Notes: generated by a model not told the origin, from the sequence alone. Shown: positions 44,673 to 54,446, numbered from the stretch's first letter. The stretch is DNA of 64,000 nucleotides from Clostridiales bacterium VE202-21 (GCA_000509105.1 BAIF02000099.1:31806-95805), one strand, 5' to 3'. A program made the numbers and translations.

Positions 44673-46214
44673 ATGGAAAAGAGCGGAAAAGTCTGGCTGG
44701 CAGGCGCCGGCCCGGGGGATGCGGGACTTCTGACCGTGAGGGCGAAACAGCTGCTGGAAGAGGCGGATGTTATCGTATATGATGCGCTGATCAGCGCAGA
44801 GATTCTGAGCCAGATTCCGGATGAAAAGGAACTGATCCATGTGGGAAAGCGGTCCGGACACCACCTGGTCCCTCAGGAGGGGATCAATGAAATTCTGCTG
44901 GAGGAGGCCCAAAAAGGGAAAAAGGTGCTGCGGTTGAAAGGCGGCGACCCGTTTATATTCGGGCGGGGCGGCGAAGAGCTGGAGCTGCTGAAAGAAAACG
45001 GGATTCCTTTTGAGGTAGTCCCCGGCGTGACTTCTGCGGCAGCAGTACCTGCCTATGCGGGGATTCCGATTACCCACAGAGATTATACTTCTTCTTTCCA
45101 TGTGATTACAGGACATCCGAGAAAGGATGGAACCAGCAGAATTGATTATCCTTCCCTCGTGGGGCTCGGGGGGACACTCGTATTTCTGATGGGAATTGCT
45201 TCCATGGAGACCATCCTAAAAGGTCTTATGGACGCGGGGATGAACGAAAATATGCCTGCGGCCGTACTGGAAAAAGGAACACTCGCTGCCCAGCGGCGGG
45301 TAGTCTCCACTGTGTCAGGACTGCCAAAAGCAGCAAAAGAAGCAGGAATCGGCACCCCGGCCATTATTCTGGTGGGCGAAGTCTGCGGTCTGGCAGATAC
45401 CTTCCATTGGGCGGAAGACCGGGTGCTGGGGGGCAGGCAGATCCTCATCACGAGGCCCCGGCAGAACAGCTCCAGGCTGGCGGCAAGGCTGCGCGGACTG
45501 GGAGCACAGGTGATAGAATTGCCCTCGATCGTGACGGAGGCACTCTCCCCCAATCCGGTTCTGAAGGAGGCGCTGGAAAGGTTCGGAACCCGTGCCAAAG
45601 AAGAATGGCTTGTGTTTACAAGCCCCATCGGGGTAGAGGTCTTTTTCGGACAGCTGGCTGAAATGAAAACAGATTTGCGCAGCCTGTTTGGCAGGCCGGC
45701 AGCGATCAAGCTTGCTGCGATTGGAAGCGCTACCGAAAAGGCGCTTCAGGGATATGGCCTGTTCCCGGATCTGGTGCCGGAAGTCTACTGTGCTGCCAGT
45801 CTGGGGAAGGCGCTGGCAGAAGCGGCAGAACCGGGAAGCTGTGTGACTATAGTCCGGGCTAAGATTGGTTCCGAGGAACTGCTTCCGCCGTTAAGGGAGG
45901 CAGGACTTGAGGCAGAAGATATTGCGCTTTATGAGACGGTTTATAAGACGCACAGTCATATCCGGGAGAAAATCACCGGCCTCTTTGAAGAGGGTGGGAT
46001 TGATGCAGTTACATTCACAAGCGCGTCCACGGTCCGCGGTTTTGTAAATGCCATGAAGCTTAAGGACTACAGTAGTTTACTGGCAGTCTGTATTGGAGAA
46101 CAGACCGCAGCCGAGGCAGCAAAATACCACATGCAGATCCGGGTTTCCGAGAAGGCTTCCATAGACAGCCTGACAGATCTGCTGATAGAAGAATTGGCTT
46201 CAAAAGAGTTGTAA
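44673..46214 (+). CDS. cobA-hemD: Fused uroporphyrinogen-III C-methyltransferase and uroporphyrinogen-III synthase
   Basis: 513 residues. Residues 1 to about 250 are CobA/SUMT (VWLAGAGPGDAGLLTVRA, RLKGGDPFIFGRGGEE, VPGVTSAAAVPAYAGIP, LMGIASMETI). About 255-513 are HemD (GGRQILITRPRQNSSRLA, FTSPIGVEVFF, VTFTSASTVRGFV). The fusion is common in Clostridia and makes precorrin-2 directly from hydroxymethylbilane. It starts two bases after hemC. A block of palindromic repeats follows the stop. Confidence 0.93.
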   Translation: MEKSGKVWLAGAGPGDAGLLTVRAKQLLEEADVIVYDALISAEILSQIPDEKELIHVGKRSGHHLVPQEGINEILLEEAQKGKKVLRLKGGDPFIFGRGGEELELLKENGIPFEVVPGVTSAAAVPAYAGIPITHRDYTSSFHVITGHPRKDGTSRIDYPSLVGLGGTLVFLMGIASMETILKGLMDAGMNENMPAAVLEKGTLAAQRRVVSTVSGLPKAAKEAGIGTPAIILVGEVCGLADTFHWAEDRVLGGRQILITRPRQNSSRLAARLRGLGAQVIELPSIVTEALSPNPVLKEALERFGTRAKEEWLVFTSPIGVEVFFGQLAEMKTDLRSLFGRPAAIKLAAIGSATEKALQGYGLFPDLVPEVYCAASLGKALAEAAEPGSCVTIVRAKIGSEELLPPLREAGLEAEDIALYETVYKTHSHIREKITGLFEEGGIDAVTFTSASTVRGFVNAMKLKDYSSLLAVCIGEQTAAEAAKYHMQIRVSEKASIDSLTDLLIEELASKEL

Positions 46215-46229
46215 ACCCGGAAGCACAGT

Positions 46230-46376
46230 AGTTACTATTCACGGGGCCGTGCACCACGCTGCACGGCATCCGAGCCAATAAAGTGATGGAGCCGGGCATC
46301 TGGCTCCTCGCCACAGGCGACTTTAAATGAGCAAGATGCCGTTACTATGCACGGCCCATAGGCCGTGCATAGTAAC
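46230..46376. repeat. Block of dispersed repeat B palindromes
   Basis: It opens with GTTACTATTCACGG (46230-46243), then a GCCGTGCA/TGCACGGC hairpin (46246-46267), a GAGCC/GGCTC pair near 46289-46308, and a perfect palindrome GTTACTATGCACGGCC / GGCCGTGCATAGTAAC (46341-46356 and 46361-46376) around CATA. It fills the 188-base gap between cobA-hemD and the ABC transporter genes. No coding sequence is seen in the gap. Confidence 0.8.
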
Positions 46377-46402
46377 GCACAGTACGAAAGGAGGAAGTTC
46401 AA

Positions 46403-47323
46403 ATGCTGAAATATACAGGCAAACGGATATTTATCGGTATCCTTTCTCTTTTCGTACTGGTAACAGCCGCGTTTTTTCTGACCCGCCTGATGCCGGGAAG
46501 CCCGTTTCAAAGCGGAAATGTGTCCGGTGATGTTCTGAAATCCATGGAGGAGGAGTACGGTCTGGACAAGCCCATGACGGAACAGTACAGGCTGTATCTG
46601 GGCAATCTTCTTCAGGGAGACCTGGGTGTCTCCTATAAGAAGCCGGGAGTGACTGTTGTGGAAGTGATCCGCCGTGCCTGGCCTATGACAGCAGCCCTTG
46701 GAGGTCTGGCAATCCTGGCGGCTGTGGTGTTCGGAACACTGCTTGGCATCTGGCAGGCATCTTCGGACAGAAAGGCCGTGAAAGGAGGAATATTTCTGGG
46801 GGCCATACTTGGAACCGGTATCCCCAACTTTGTCATAGCCCTGCTTCTGATGTTTTTCTTCGGGGTGAAGCTGAAACTCCTTCCCATTGCAGGCCTGACC
46901 GGCACGGAGAATTATATACTGCCTGTGATCTCGCTGGCAGTATATCCGACGGCGGTTATTGCCCGGATGATGCAGAATACATTCCGGGAGGAGATGCAGA
47001 AGGACTATGTCGTGCTGGCCAGGGCGAAAGGTTTGAAGCCGGGCAGGACGGCGCTTACCCATATATTGAAAAACGCCTGGATTCCGGTGTTGAATTATAT
47101 CGGTCCTGCAGCGGCATTTTTGCTGACCGGAAGCTTTGTGGTTGAGAGTATATTTACCATACCGGGACTGGGACGGGAATTCGTGAATTCCATAGGAAAC
47201 CGGGATTACACGCTGATCATGGGTCTGACCGTATTTATGGGAATCGTGGTGATCGGCATCAATCTGCTTACGGATCTGCTGTGTGCATGGCTGGATCCAC
47301 GTGTAAGGAGGGCCTGCCGATGA
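46403..47323 (+). CDS. Peptide/nickel-type ABC transporter permease 1
   Basis: 306 residues, about six membrane spans, DppB/NikB/OppB family: N-terminal span, GLDKPMTEQYRLYLGNLLQGDLGVSYK, the EAA coupling loop DYVVLARAKGLKPGRTALTHILKNA (in part), and IPGLGREFVNSIGNRDY. It forms the channel with the next permease. AAAGGAGGAAG precedes the start. The stop overlaps the next start (ATGA). It is the first gene of a transporter operon set within the cobalamin genes. Confidence 0.9.
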   Translation: MLKYTGKRIFIGILSLFVLVTAAFFLTRLMPGSPFQSGNVSGDVLKSMEEEYGLDKPMTEQYRLYLGNLLQGDLGVSYKKPGVTVVEVIRRAWPMTAALGGLAILAAVVFGTLLGIWQASSDRKAVKGGIFLGAILGTGIPNFVIALLLMFFFGVKLKLLPIAGLTGTENYILPVISLAVYPTAVIARMMQNTFREEMQKDYVVLARAKGLKPGRTALTHILKNAWIPVLNYIGPAAAFLLTGSFVVESIFTIPGLGREFVNSIGNRDYTLIMGLTVFMGIVVIGINLLTDLLCAWLDPRVRRACR

Positions 47324-48200
47324 AAAAGACGATTTACCAGAGACAGCCCTTAAGTGTCTGTCAGCCGGACAATTCTCCTGCAGGTTTCAAAAAAAAGTTA
47401 AATCCCTATGTGCTGACAGGCGGTATTCTGCTGGCTGCTCTTATTCTGCTGGCTCTTCTGGTACCTGCGCTGTCACCCTATTCCTATGAAACACAGAATG
47501 TGGAGATTCAAAACGCCGGTTCGTCCCTGCAGCATCTCTTTGGGACAGACAAATTCGGCAGGGATCTCTTCGTCAGAGTGTGGTACGGCACCAGAATCAG
47601 CCTGCTTGTGGGGGCTGGCAGCGCCCTGTTCTGCGGTGTAATCGGTATCCTCTACGGGAGCATCGCCGGATATGCAGGTCAGAAAACGGACATGCTCATG
47701 ATGAGGCTTGCAGATATCATTGACGCCATCCCCTCCCTATTGTATGTCATACTTATTATGCTTGTTCTGGGAGCAAATGTGGGCAGTATCCTGCTCGGCA
47801 TCTGCATATCCGGCTGGATTGACCTGGCCCGGATTGTCCGAGGCGAGGTCATGCGGCTGAAAGAACGGGAATTCTGTGTTGCGGCCAGGATGGCGGGAGC
47901 TGGAACCGTAAGAGTTCTGAGGAAGCATTTGCTGCCGAATGCGGCAGGGCCGGTGATCGTGAACATCACGTTTCAGATACCGAAGGCGATATTTACGGAG
48001 CGTTCCTCAGCTTTGTGGGCGTGGGCATAGCTGCGCCGGTGGCGAGCCTGGGCACATTAATACAGGATGCCAGGAGCCAGATGCAGGTCTATCCGTCCCA
48101 GATGTTTTATCCGATTGCGGTGCTGTGTATTTTGATATTATCTGTAAATTTGATCGGGGCAGGGCTTGAGAGAGCGTCCCGCCTGGAAGAGGAAGGTTAA
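47320..48200 (+). pseudogene. Peptide/nickel-type ABC transporter permease 2, one-base frameshift
   Basis: DppC/NikC family. The first frame (47320-48030) has HLFGTDKFGRDLFVRVWYGTR, six-span layout and the EAA loop LKEREFCVAARMAGAG, then loses frame after IPKAIFTE. The true sequence continues in the next frame as AFLSFVGVGIAAPVASLGTLIQDA and runs to 48200. Adding one G near 48000 restores about 293 residues. Both flanks are conserved. Confidence 0.85.
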
Positions 48201-48206
48201 CTGCAA

Positions 48207-50048
48207 ATGAATGTATTGAGTGTACAGGATTTGAGCGTACAATTTCATGACAGACATGCAAATGGCGAGGCCGTGAGCAGTCTCAGCTTTGAGATCGGCC
48301 CGGGAGAGATCGTGGGGATTGTCGGAGAGTCGGGCTCGGGGAAGAGTACGGCTATGCAGGCAGTTCTGGGGCTGCTTCCCGAGCGTGCAGAGGTGATGTG
48401 CCAAAAAATGCTCCTGAACGGGGAAGAGATCGCGCCTCCTCCTTACCGGGAAGGCAGACCCAGGAAACAGGAACAAAAAGCCTATGAGAAAAAGATGCAG
48501 CAGATCCGCGGCAGCCAGATCGCTATGGTGTTCCAGGATCCGCTGTCCTATCTGAATCCCACGGTAAAGATCGGAAGGCAGATCACAGAAGCGGTGCGCG
48601 CGCACAATAAAAGCTGTACCCGTGCGCAGGCGAAGCAAAGAGCCGAAGAACTGCTGGATATGGCAGGGCTGCGGCGGCCGAGAGAGTGCCTGGATAAGTA
48701 TCCTTTCGAGATGTCAGGGGGGATGCGCCAACGGGCGGCTATCGCCATAGCACTGGCATGTGCTCCGAAGCTTCTGATAGCCGATGAGCCTACCACGGCG
48801 CTGGATGTGACGGTTCAGGGGCAGATTCTTAAACTGCTGGCCCGGATTGCCGAGGAGACGGAGACCGCGGTTCTGCTGGTGAGCCATGATCTTGGCGTAA
48901 TCGCATCGGTGTGCCGCCGTGTTCTGGTTATGAAGAACGGAAAAATGGTAGAGGAGGGTACCGTAGAGGAAATCTTTTATGATCCCCGGGAAGAATACAC
49001 ACGTCTGCTCATTGAGAGGGCCAACGGCCTCAGCGCTTTGACAAAGAAAAAAATATCCTCCGAGCCGCTGCTCACACTGAAGCATGTGACGAAATCCTAT
49101 TCCGGAGGGGGAGGACAGGCAAAAGGGAATCAGCCAGAGGCCGTGCGCGACGTCTCCTTTGAGATTGATAAGGGAGAGACCTACGGCCTAGTCGGAGAGA
49201 GCGGGTGCGGGAAAACAACGGTCGCTAAAATGATAACCGGGGTACATGCTCCTTCGGAGGGCAAGGTAATTTACCGGGGAAAAGAGCTGGAGGGGATGTG
49301 CCGCCAGATCCAGATGGTGTTTCAAGATCCTTATGCGTCGCTGAATCCAAGGATGACAGTCCGGGAGACACTGGAGGAACCGCTGCTTTTGAACACGGCG
49401 GATCCTCCGGATGAGAGAAAAGAAAAGGTAGCGGATATCATGGAACTGGCCGGGCTGAATCCGGATGACGCAGGAAAATATCCGCGGGCTTTTTCCGGGG
49501 GACAGCGTCAGCGAATCGGGATCGCAAGGGCATTGATGCTAAGACCTGAGCTGATCGTCTGCGATGAGCCGGTTTCGGCGCTGGATGTTTCGATTCAGGA
49601 ACAGATACTGGAACTGCTGGAAAAGATTCAGAGAGAAACCCAGGTTTCCTATCTGTTTATATCCCATGATTTGAACGTGGTAAAAAGAATCAGCCAGAGG
49701 ATAGGGGTTATGTACGCCGGAAGTATTGTGGAATCCGGGGCGACACAATCCATCTACGAAGATCCCTGGCATCCTTACACGAAAGCTCTTCTGTCGGCGA
49801 TACTGACCCCAGATCCGCGGACAGCCAGGAAGCGCCGGGGGATGGCGGCAGCAGGAGAACCAGGACAGAAGGCAGAGAGTGCAGGAGGCTGCCCGTTTGC
49901 ACCTCGCTGCGGATATGCGATGGAGTGCTGCCATACAGGCCGGCCAAAAACGTACTGTTTTGGTGACAGGAAGGTAGCCTGTTTCCTGTATTCGGTGGAA
50001 TATACGGGAAGAAGAAGCGGTGATTACAAGATGACTTCACAAATATAA
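48207..50048 (+). CDS. Peptide/nickel-type ABC transporter, two ATPase domains in one chain
   Basis: 613 residues: a DppD-like and a DppF-like ATPase fused. Domain 1 (about 1-270): GESGSGKST, MSGGMRQR, IADEPTTALD. Domain 2 (about 285-590): GESGCGKTT, FSGGQRQR, CDEPVSALD. Both end in the peptide-transporter C-terminal extension with Cys (FAPRCGYAMECC near the end). Fused pairs of this kind are known (GsiA-like). It powers the two permeases upstream. Confidence 0.92.
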   Translation: MNVLSVQDLSVQFHDRHANGEAVSSLSFEIGPGEIVGIVGESGSGKSTAMQAVLGLLPERAEVMCQKMLLNGEEIAPPPYREGRPRKQEQKAYEKKMQQIRGSQIAMVFQDPLSYLNPTVKIGRQITEAVRAHNKSCTRAQAKQRAEELLDMAGLRRPRECLDKYPFEMSGGMRQRAAIAIALACAPKLLIADEPTTALDVTVQGQILKLLARIAEETETAVLLVSHDLGVIASVCRRVLVMKNGKMVEEGTVEEIFYDPREEYTRLLIERANGLSALTKKKISSEPLLTLKHVTKSYSGGGGQAKGNQPEAVRDVSFEIDKGETYGLVGESGCGKTTVAKMITGVHAPSEGKVIYRGKELEGMCRQIQMVFQDPYASLNPRMTVRETLEEPLLLNTADPPDERKEKVADIMELAGLNPDDAGKYPRAFSGGQRQRIGIARALMLRPELIVCDEPVSALDVSIQEQILELLEKIQRETQVSYLFISHDLNVVKRISQRIGVMYAGSIVESGATQSIYEDPWHPYTKALLSAILTPDPRTARKRRGMAAAGEPGQKAESAGGCPFAPRCGYAMECCHTGRPKTYCFGDRKVACFLYSVEYTGRRSGDYKMTSQI

Positions 50049-50058
50049 GGAGAAAAGC

Positions 50059-51675
50059 ATGAAAAAAATACTGAGTGTTATTGTGTCCGTGTCTTTACTA
50101 GCCACATTTGTACTGAGCGGATGTGGCAGCAAGGAGGAACCTGAGAAAGCAAAAGAAAGTAAGGAAATCGTGGTGGCTACGAACAGTGAGACTGGGGGAC
50201 TGGATCCGGCGGGGATGATTGCTCTGACTTATCTGGCATATTCCGTGTCCGCACTGGACGAGCTGCTGACCTATAATGCCCAGGGCGAGATTGAATACCG
50301 GGCGGCAGAATCCTACGAGGTCAACGACGATTCCACGGTCTGGACCTTCCACCTGCGCAAAGAAGCGTCCTGGTCTGACGGAACCCCGGTGACATCTGCG
50401 GATTTTCTGAACACGATAGTCAGATCTCTGGATCCGAAAAGCGGTAATGGATATGCCAATTACCTGTTCCCTATAAAAAATGCAGAAGCCATTTACAACG
50501 GAGAAGCGGACGTGGACAGCCTGGGAGTGGAAACTCCGGATGACAATACCCTGATCTTTACACTGGAGAAGCCCTGTGTATACTTTTTGGATTTGCTGCG
50601 GCTTCCGGTCTATACGCCGTCCTGCACGAAATATGCGGATTCAGTGGACAGCGGGTGGGACAAGAGTCCGGCAACCAGCGTATCAAACGGCCCGTTTTAT
50701 CTCACAGAATATGTGCCGGAGCAGTATTTTGTCCTGGAAAAGAATCCCAAATATTGGAATGCAGAACAGGTGAAGCTGGATAAAATCACCTACCGTTTCT
50801 TCGATGACACGCAGTCAATGGCAAATGCGTATGAGACCGGCGAGGTAGACGTTGCCCCGTCCCTCCAGTCCTCTGTTATGGAACTGTATGATGGAAAGGA
50901 TGATCTGGTGATTACCGATACGATTGCCACCAGGTATATCTACCCGAACCTGAATGTAAAGCCGCTGGACGATGTGCGGGTGAGAAAGGCGATCAATCTC
51001 GCCATTAACCGGGAGGAGCTCTGCCAGATCGTGGGCGAAGACACAGAGCCTACCGTGAATTTTATCGCAAAGTATATGAAGGATAAAACCACCGGTGAAT
51101 ATTTTGTGGACGGTGCAGAACCTCCCTTCGAAGAAAATGTGGAAGAGGCCAGGCAACTGCTGGCAGAGGCCGGGTACCCGGATGGAGAGGGATTTCCGAC
51201 GCTGACTTATAACTATCCGTCACTGGAAATGGATTCCGATACGGCCCAGGTTTTCAAAGAGCAGCTGAAAAAGAACCTGAACATTGATATTGAACTCAAT
51301 GCCCAGGAATTGCAGGTAAACTATACAGAACGCCGTGCGGGCAATTTTGACCTGTGCAGAATGAACTGGACAGCGGATTTTGCGGATCCCTATACGTATC
51401 TGTCCATGCTGCTTTCTAACGGAACCTATAACTGCAGCGGCATTCAGGATGAAAGATATGACAGTCTGGTTGCACAGTCCGACACGGAGACAGATCCTCA
51501 GAAGCGGGCGTCTCTGATGCATGAAGCAGAGCAGCTGGCAGTAGGAGAAGAGTTCTATATCATCCCGTTGTTTTCCATGAAGAGCTGTAATCTTATCCGC
51601 CCGGAGATCACCGGGGTGACACAGATTCCGGCTACGGGGGCATTGGAATACCGGTATGCAGATATTGAGAAATAA
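50059..51675 (+). CDS. Family 5 substrate-binding lipoprotein of the ABC transporter
   Basis: 538 residues. Lipoprotein signal with lipobox LSGC (Cys about residue 22), then an SBP_bac_5 domain: TWTFHLRKEASWSDGTPVTSADF (in part), NGPFYLTEY, VRKAINLAINRE, and YPDGEGFPTLTY. It binds the transported solute outside the membrane. Its place between cobA-hemD and cobU suggests a solute related to cobalamin synthesis. E. coli Dpp imports 5-aminolevulinate, and the NikA relatives bind metal chelates; either would fit, but the sequence alone does not decide. Confidence 0.9.
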   Translation: MKKILSVIVSVSLLATFVLSGCGSKEEPEKAKESKEIVVATNSETGGLDPAGMIALTYLAYSVSALDELLTYNAQGEIEYRAAESYEVNDDSTVWTFHLRKEASWSDGTPVTSADFLNTIVRSLDPKSGNGYANYLFPIKNAEAIYNGEADVDSLGVETPDDNTLIFTLEKPCVYFLDLLRLPVYTPSCTKYADSVDSGWDKSPATSVSNGPFYLTEYVPEQYFVLEKNPKYWNAEQVKLDKITYRFFDDTQSMANAYETGEVDVAPSLQSSVMELYDGKDDLVITDTIATRYIYPNLNVKPLDDVRVRKAINLAINREELCQIVGEDTEPTVNFIAKYMKDKTTGEYFVDGAEPPFEENVEEARQLLAEAGYPDGEGFPTLTYNYPSLEMDSDTAQVFKEQLKKNLNIDIELNAQELQVNYTERRAGNFDLCRMNWTADFADPYTYLSMLLSNGTYNCSGIQDERYDSLVAQSDTETDPQKRASLMHEAEQLAVGEEFYIIPLFSMKSCNLIRPEITGVTQIPATGALEYRYADIEK

Positions 51676-51725
51676 GAAGAAGCAAGAAAGTATAAACAGT
51701 TCATACAGCAGAAAAGTGATACATC

Positions 51726-51755
51726 GTAAAAGTTCAGGTCTGCCTGAACTTTTAC
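51726..51755. terminator. Perfect 13-base-arm hairpin after the binding-protein gene
   Basis: GTAAAAGTTCAGG (51726-51738) and CCTGAACTTTTAC (51743-51755) around TCTG. It lies between the transporter operon and cobU and could attenuate read-through. The T-run is within the stem, so it is not a textbook terminator. Confidence 0.5.
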
Positions 51756-51782
51756 AAGACAGTGCAGGAAAGGGGGAGGGGG

Positions 51783-52835
51783 ATGTTTTATGTAGTAACA
51801 GGAGGCAGCGGCAGCGGAAAGTCGGCCTTTGCAGAAGATTTGATCTGCCGGAATTATCACGTGCCCGGGTCAGATCACCCCGCAGGCAGCCTGCTCTATA
51901 TCGCGACGATGGTTCCTTACGGGGAGGAAACCAGGAGCAAGATTCGGCGCCACCGTGACATGCGCATGAACAAAGGATTTTCCACAATAGAGTGCTATAC
52001 GGGGCTGGGTGCGCTGACCGAAAAAGGAGGGCAGCTGTATGAAGATGCTTCAGATTCTTTGAAAAGTCAGGGAAAGCCCTGTGTCCTGCTTGAATGCATG
52101 TCTAATCTGGTGGCGAACGAGATGTATGAACCTGGAGGAGCCGGTAATGATGCGGTGGCAAGTGTGCTTGCAGGAATTGAAATGTTGAAGAATCGCTGCC
52201 GTCATCTGGTTGTAGTGACAAATGAAATTTGTTCGGAATCAACTGAGGATACCAGCGAGATGGCACTGTATAAGAAAATGCTTGCGGAGATTAACCGGGG
52301 AATGGCAGCAACAGCAGATGGAGTGGTGGAAGTAGTGTATGGGATGCCAGTCTTTGTAAAAGGACAGAATCCGGCCCGCAGGGAACAGGAGGAAAATGTC
52401 ATGCAGAAAGGAACCAAAAAGCAGAAGAATACGTCCTCCGTATCCTTAAAAATGGTGATTGGCGGAGCTTTTCAGGGAAAACGTAAATTTGCAGAGCAGA
52501 CCTATGGAAACATACAATGGGCGGACGGTGCAGACTGCCCTGAGGAGGCGCTGTACACTTGCGGCGGTATTTTCCATTTTGAAGAGTATATAAAAAGAAG
52601 AATGAAAAAAGGGGACAATCTGGACGGTCTGGTACATTCCATCGCAGAGCGCAGCCCGGGGCTGGTAGTTGTGTCACGGGAGATCGGATACGGTCTGGTC
52701 CCCGTCGATGCATTTGAAAGAGAATACAGAGAAAAAACGGGACGCATCTGCACGGAACTGGCTGCACTGGCATCCAGAGTAGACCGGGTCATATGTGGGA
52801 TCGGAGTTCCGCTGAAAGGAGATAAACAGGCATGA
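51783..52835 (+). CDS. cobU: Tandem CobU-like protein (cobinamide kinase/guanylyltransferase)
   Basis: 350 residues from the ATG at 51783 (AAGGGGGAGGGGG upstream). N-terminal copy (about 1-185): P-loop GGSGSGKSAFAED, the guanylylation-type His in IRRHRDMR, NEICSE. C-terminal copy (about 200-350): altered P-loop GGAFQGKRKFAEQ, then REIGYGLVPVD, RTGR-like KTGRICTELAA and CGIGVPLKG, the usual family end. Each half lacks something the other keeps, so one active site may be split or one half may be structural. It phosphorylates and guanylylates adenosylcobinamide. Tandem CobU is not the usual form. Confidence 0.85.
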   Translation: MFYVVTGGSGSGKSAFAEDLICRNYHVPGSDHPAGSLLYIATMVPYGEETRSKIRRHRDMRMNKGFSTIECYTGLGALTEKGGQLYEDASDSLKSQGKPCVLLECMSNLVANEMYEPGGAGNDAVASVLAGIEMLKNRCRHLVVVTNEICSESTEDTSEMALYKKMLAEINRGMAATADGVVEVVYGMPVFVKGQNPARREQEENVMQKGTKKQKNTSSVSLKMVIGGAFQGKRKFAEQTYGNIQWADGADCPEEALYTCGGIFHFEEYIKRRMKKGDNLDGLVHSIAERSPGLVVVSREIGYGLVPVDAFEREYREKTGRICTELAALASRVDRVICGIGVPLKGDKQA

Positions 52836-53467
52836 ATCATATAAATCTGGAAAAGGTACTGCCCGGAGAAATTGAGGCAAGAAGTTTTGAAATTATAACG
52901 GAAGAGTTGGGAGATACACCCTTGATTCCGGGAACGGAACAGATTGTAAAGCGATGTATCCATACAAGTGCAGATTTTGATTACGCAAAGAATCTGGTAT
53001 TTTCGGACGGCGCCGTGGATCGTGCGCTGGAAGCCTTGAAAAATGGGGCATCCATCGTTACAGATACCCAGATGGGAAAAGCGGGAATCAATAAAAAGAG
53101 ACTGGAAAAATATGGGGGGAAAGTCTACTGCTTTATGGCAGATGAGGATGTTGCAAGGTCTGCAAAGGAGAATGGCACTACCCGAGCTACGGCAAGTATG
53201 GAAAAAGCCGCAGCTCTCGATGAAAAGCTGATTTTTGCCATAGGCAATGCTCCCACTGCGCTGGTACATCTTTATGAGATGGTTCAGGAAAAGAGGCTGA
53301 ATCCGGAGCTGATCATTGCAGTGCCGGTCGGGTTCGTGAACGTAGTGCAGTCTAAAGAACTGATACTTGCGCTGGAGGAAACTCCGTCCATTGTAGCCAG
53401 GGGCAGAAAGGGCGGAAGCAACATCGCAGCATGTATATGCAATGCACTGCTGTATATGCTGGACTGA
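52832..53467 (+). CDS. cbiC: Cobalt-precorrin-8 methylmutase
   Basis: 211 residues. Catalytic His in RCIHTSADFDY (about residue 43), DTQMGKAGI, AIGNAPTALVHLYE, VPVGFVNVVQSKE and the end ARGRKGGSNIAACICNAL match CbiC/CobH. It moves the C11 methyl to C12 to give cobyrinate. The ATG overlaps the end of cobU. Confidence 0.95.
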   Translation: MNHINLEKVLPGEIEARSFEIITEELGDTPLIPGTEQIVKRCIHTSADFDYAKNLVFSDGAVDRALEALKNGASIVTDTQMGKAGINKKRLEKYGGKVYCFMADEDVARSAKENGTTRATASMEKAAALDEKLIFAIGNAPTALVHLYEMVQEKRLNPELIIAVPVGFVNVVQSKELILALEETPSIVARGRKGGSNIAACICNALLYMLD

Positions 53468-53541
53468 CAGTTGGTTAGAATAAAACGGTATATTCAATAA
53501 TTGAAATAAGTGCGCACCGCAGCGTGCAGGTGGGGGTAAAA

Positions 53542-54015
53542 ATGGAAAAAGCATATTTCCCATTATTTGTGGATCTGTCAGAGAAAAAGATCATCATTGC
53601 AGGCGGGGGAAAAATTGCGGCCAGGCGGGCTGCAGTGCTCACCCGTTTTGCGTCGGACATAACAGTCATAGCGCCAGAATTATCTGAAGCTATGGAAAAC
53701 CTTGCGGCAGAGCAGAAGATCCGCTGCGAACGCCGCATGTACAAAGCCGGCGATATCAGTGGCGCCGACTTGGTCCTTGCTGCAACCAATGACAGTGTGC
53801 TGAATCACAGTATTGCCAGGGAATGCAGAGAACTTGAGCGTTCCTGCGGCAGAAGAATACTGCTCAGCGTAGCAGACGACAGGAGTCTCTGCGATTTTTA
53901 TTTCCCGTCGGTGATCCAGAAAGATGAAATTGTAATCGGGATCAATTCCGGTGGAAACGATCCGGGAAAGGTGAAGAAGTTCCGGGAAGAGCTGGAGAAA
54001 AAAATGGAGTTATAG
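53542..54015 (+). CDS. Precorrin-2 dehydrogenase (siroheme synthase N-terminal type)
   Basis: 157 residues from the ATG at 53542 (AGGTGGGGG upstream; an in-frame ATG at 53524 is less likely). PLFVDLSEKKIIIAGGGKIAARRAAVL binds NAD (GGGKIA), followed by LVLAATNDSVLN, SVADDRSLCDFYFPSV and GINSGGNDPGKVKKFREEL. It matches the SirC/Met8/CysG-N group and should oxidise precorrin-2 to sirohydrochlorin, the CbiK substrate. It has no ferrochelatase extension. Confidence 0.9.
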   Translation: MEKAYFPLFVDLSEKKIIIAGGGKIAARRAAVLTRFASDITVIAPELSEAMENLAAEQKIRCERRMYKAGDISGADLVLAATNDSVLNHSIARECRELERSCGRRILLSVADDRSLCDFYFPSVIQKDEIVIGINSGGNDPGKVKKFREELEKKMEL

Positions 54016-54030
54016 AAAGAAGGATAAGTA

Positions 54031-54261
54031 ATGAGAACCATGGAATTCACGATTGAAAACATAGAGGCATTTCGTATAGGCCAGACCCTCGAGGTAACAG
54101 AGGGAAAGCTTCCGACATCTTATTTTTATACAATCGAACACGCGCTCGGCATGAGCGGAAACTTCAAAAATGCAGAACGATTGAAGACAAGAACAGGCAC
54201 TGTCGTGGAGATAAAAGAGACTCCGCGGTTCCATGTGGCGGTATTGGAGTTTGACGAGTAG
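54031..54261 (+). CDS. Small uncharacterised protein, 76 residues
   Basis: I do not recognise it. It starts 15 bases after the dehydrogenase with GAAGGA upstream, so it is probably cotranscribed with the cobalamin genes. The sequence is soluble, rich in Glu and Thr, with beta-strand-like segments (FRIGQTLEVTEG, GTVVEIKETPRFHVAVLEF) around one helix (IEHALGMSGNFKNAERLK). No Cys or His pairs suggest metal binding. A role in the pathway is only implied by position. Confidence 0.55.
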   Translation: MRTMEFTIENIEAFRIGQTLEVTEGKLPTSYFYTIEHALGMSGNFKNAERLKTRTGTVVEIKETPRFHVAVLEFDE

Positions 54262-54446
54262 AGTATGGGGCAGGAAAAGGAAGAAAAGACAATTTTGCCG
54301 GTTGCATAGGCCATGTTGGTTTAAAAGAAATAGAAGCTGATATAACACTAAAGGCAAAAAAAATAATGGGATATATTTGAAAATATGTTACTATAAACAG
54401 GGGAGTTGAGTAGCAACGAAAATATTTATTAAACTGGAAAAATTAC

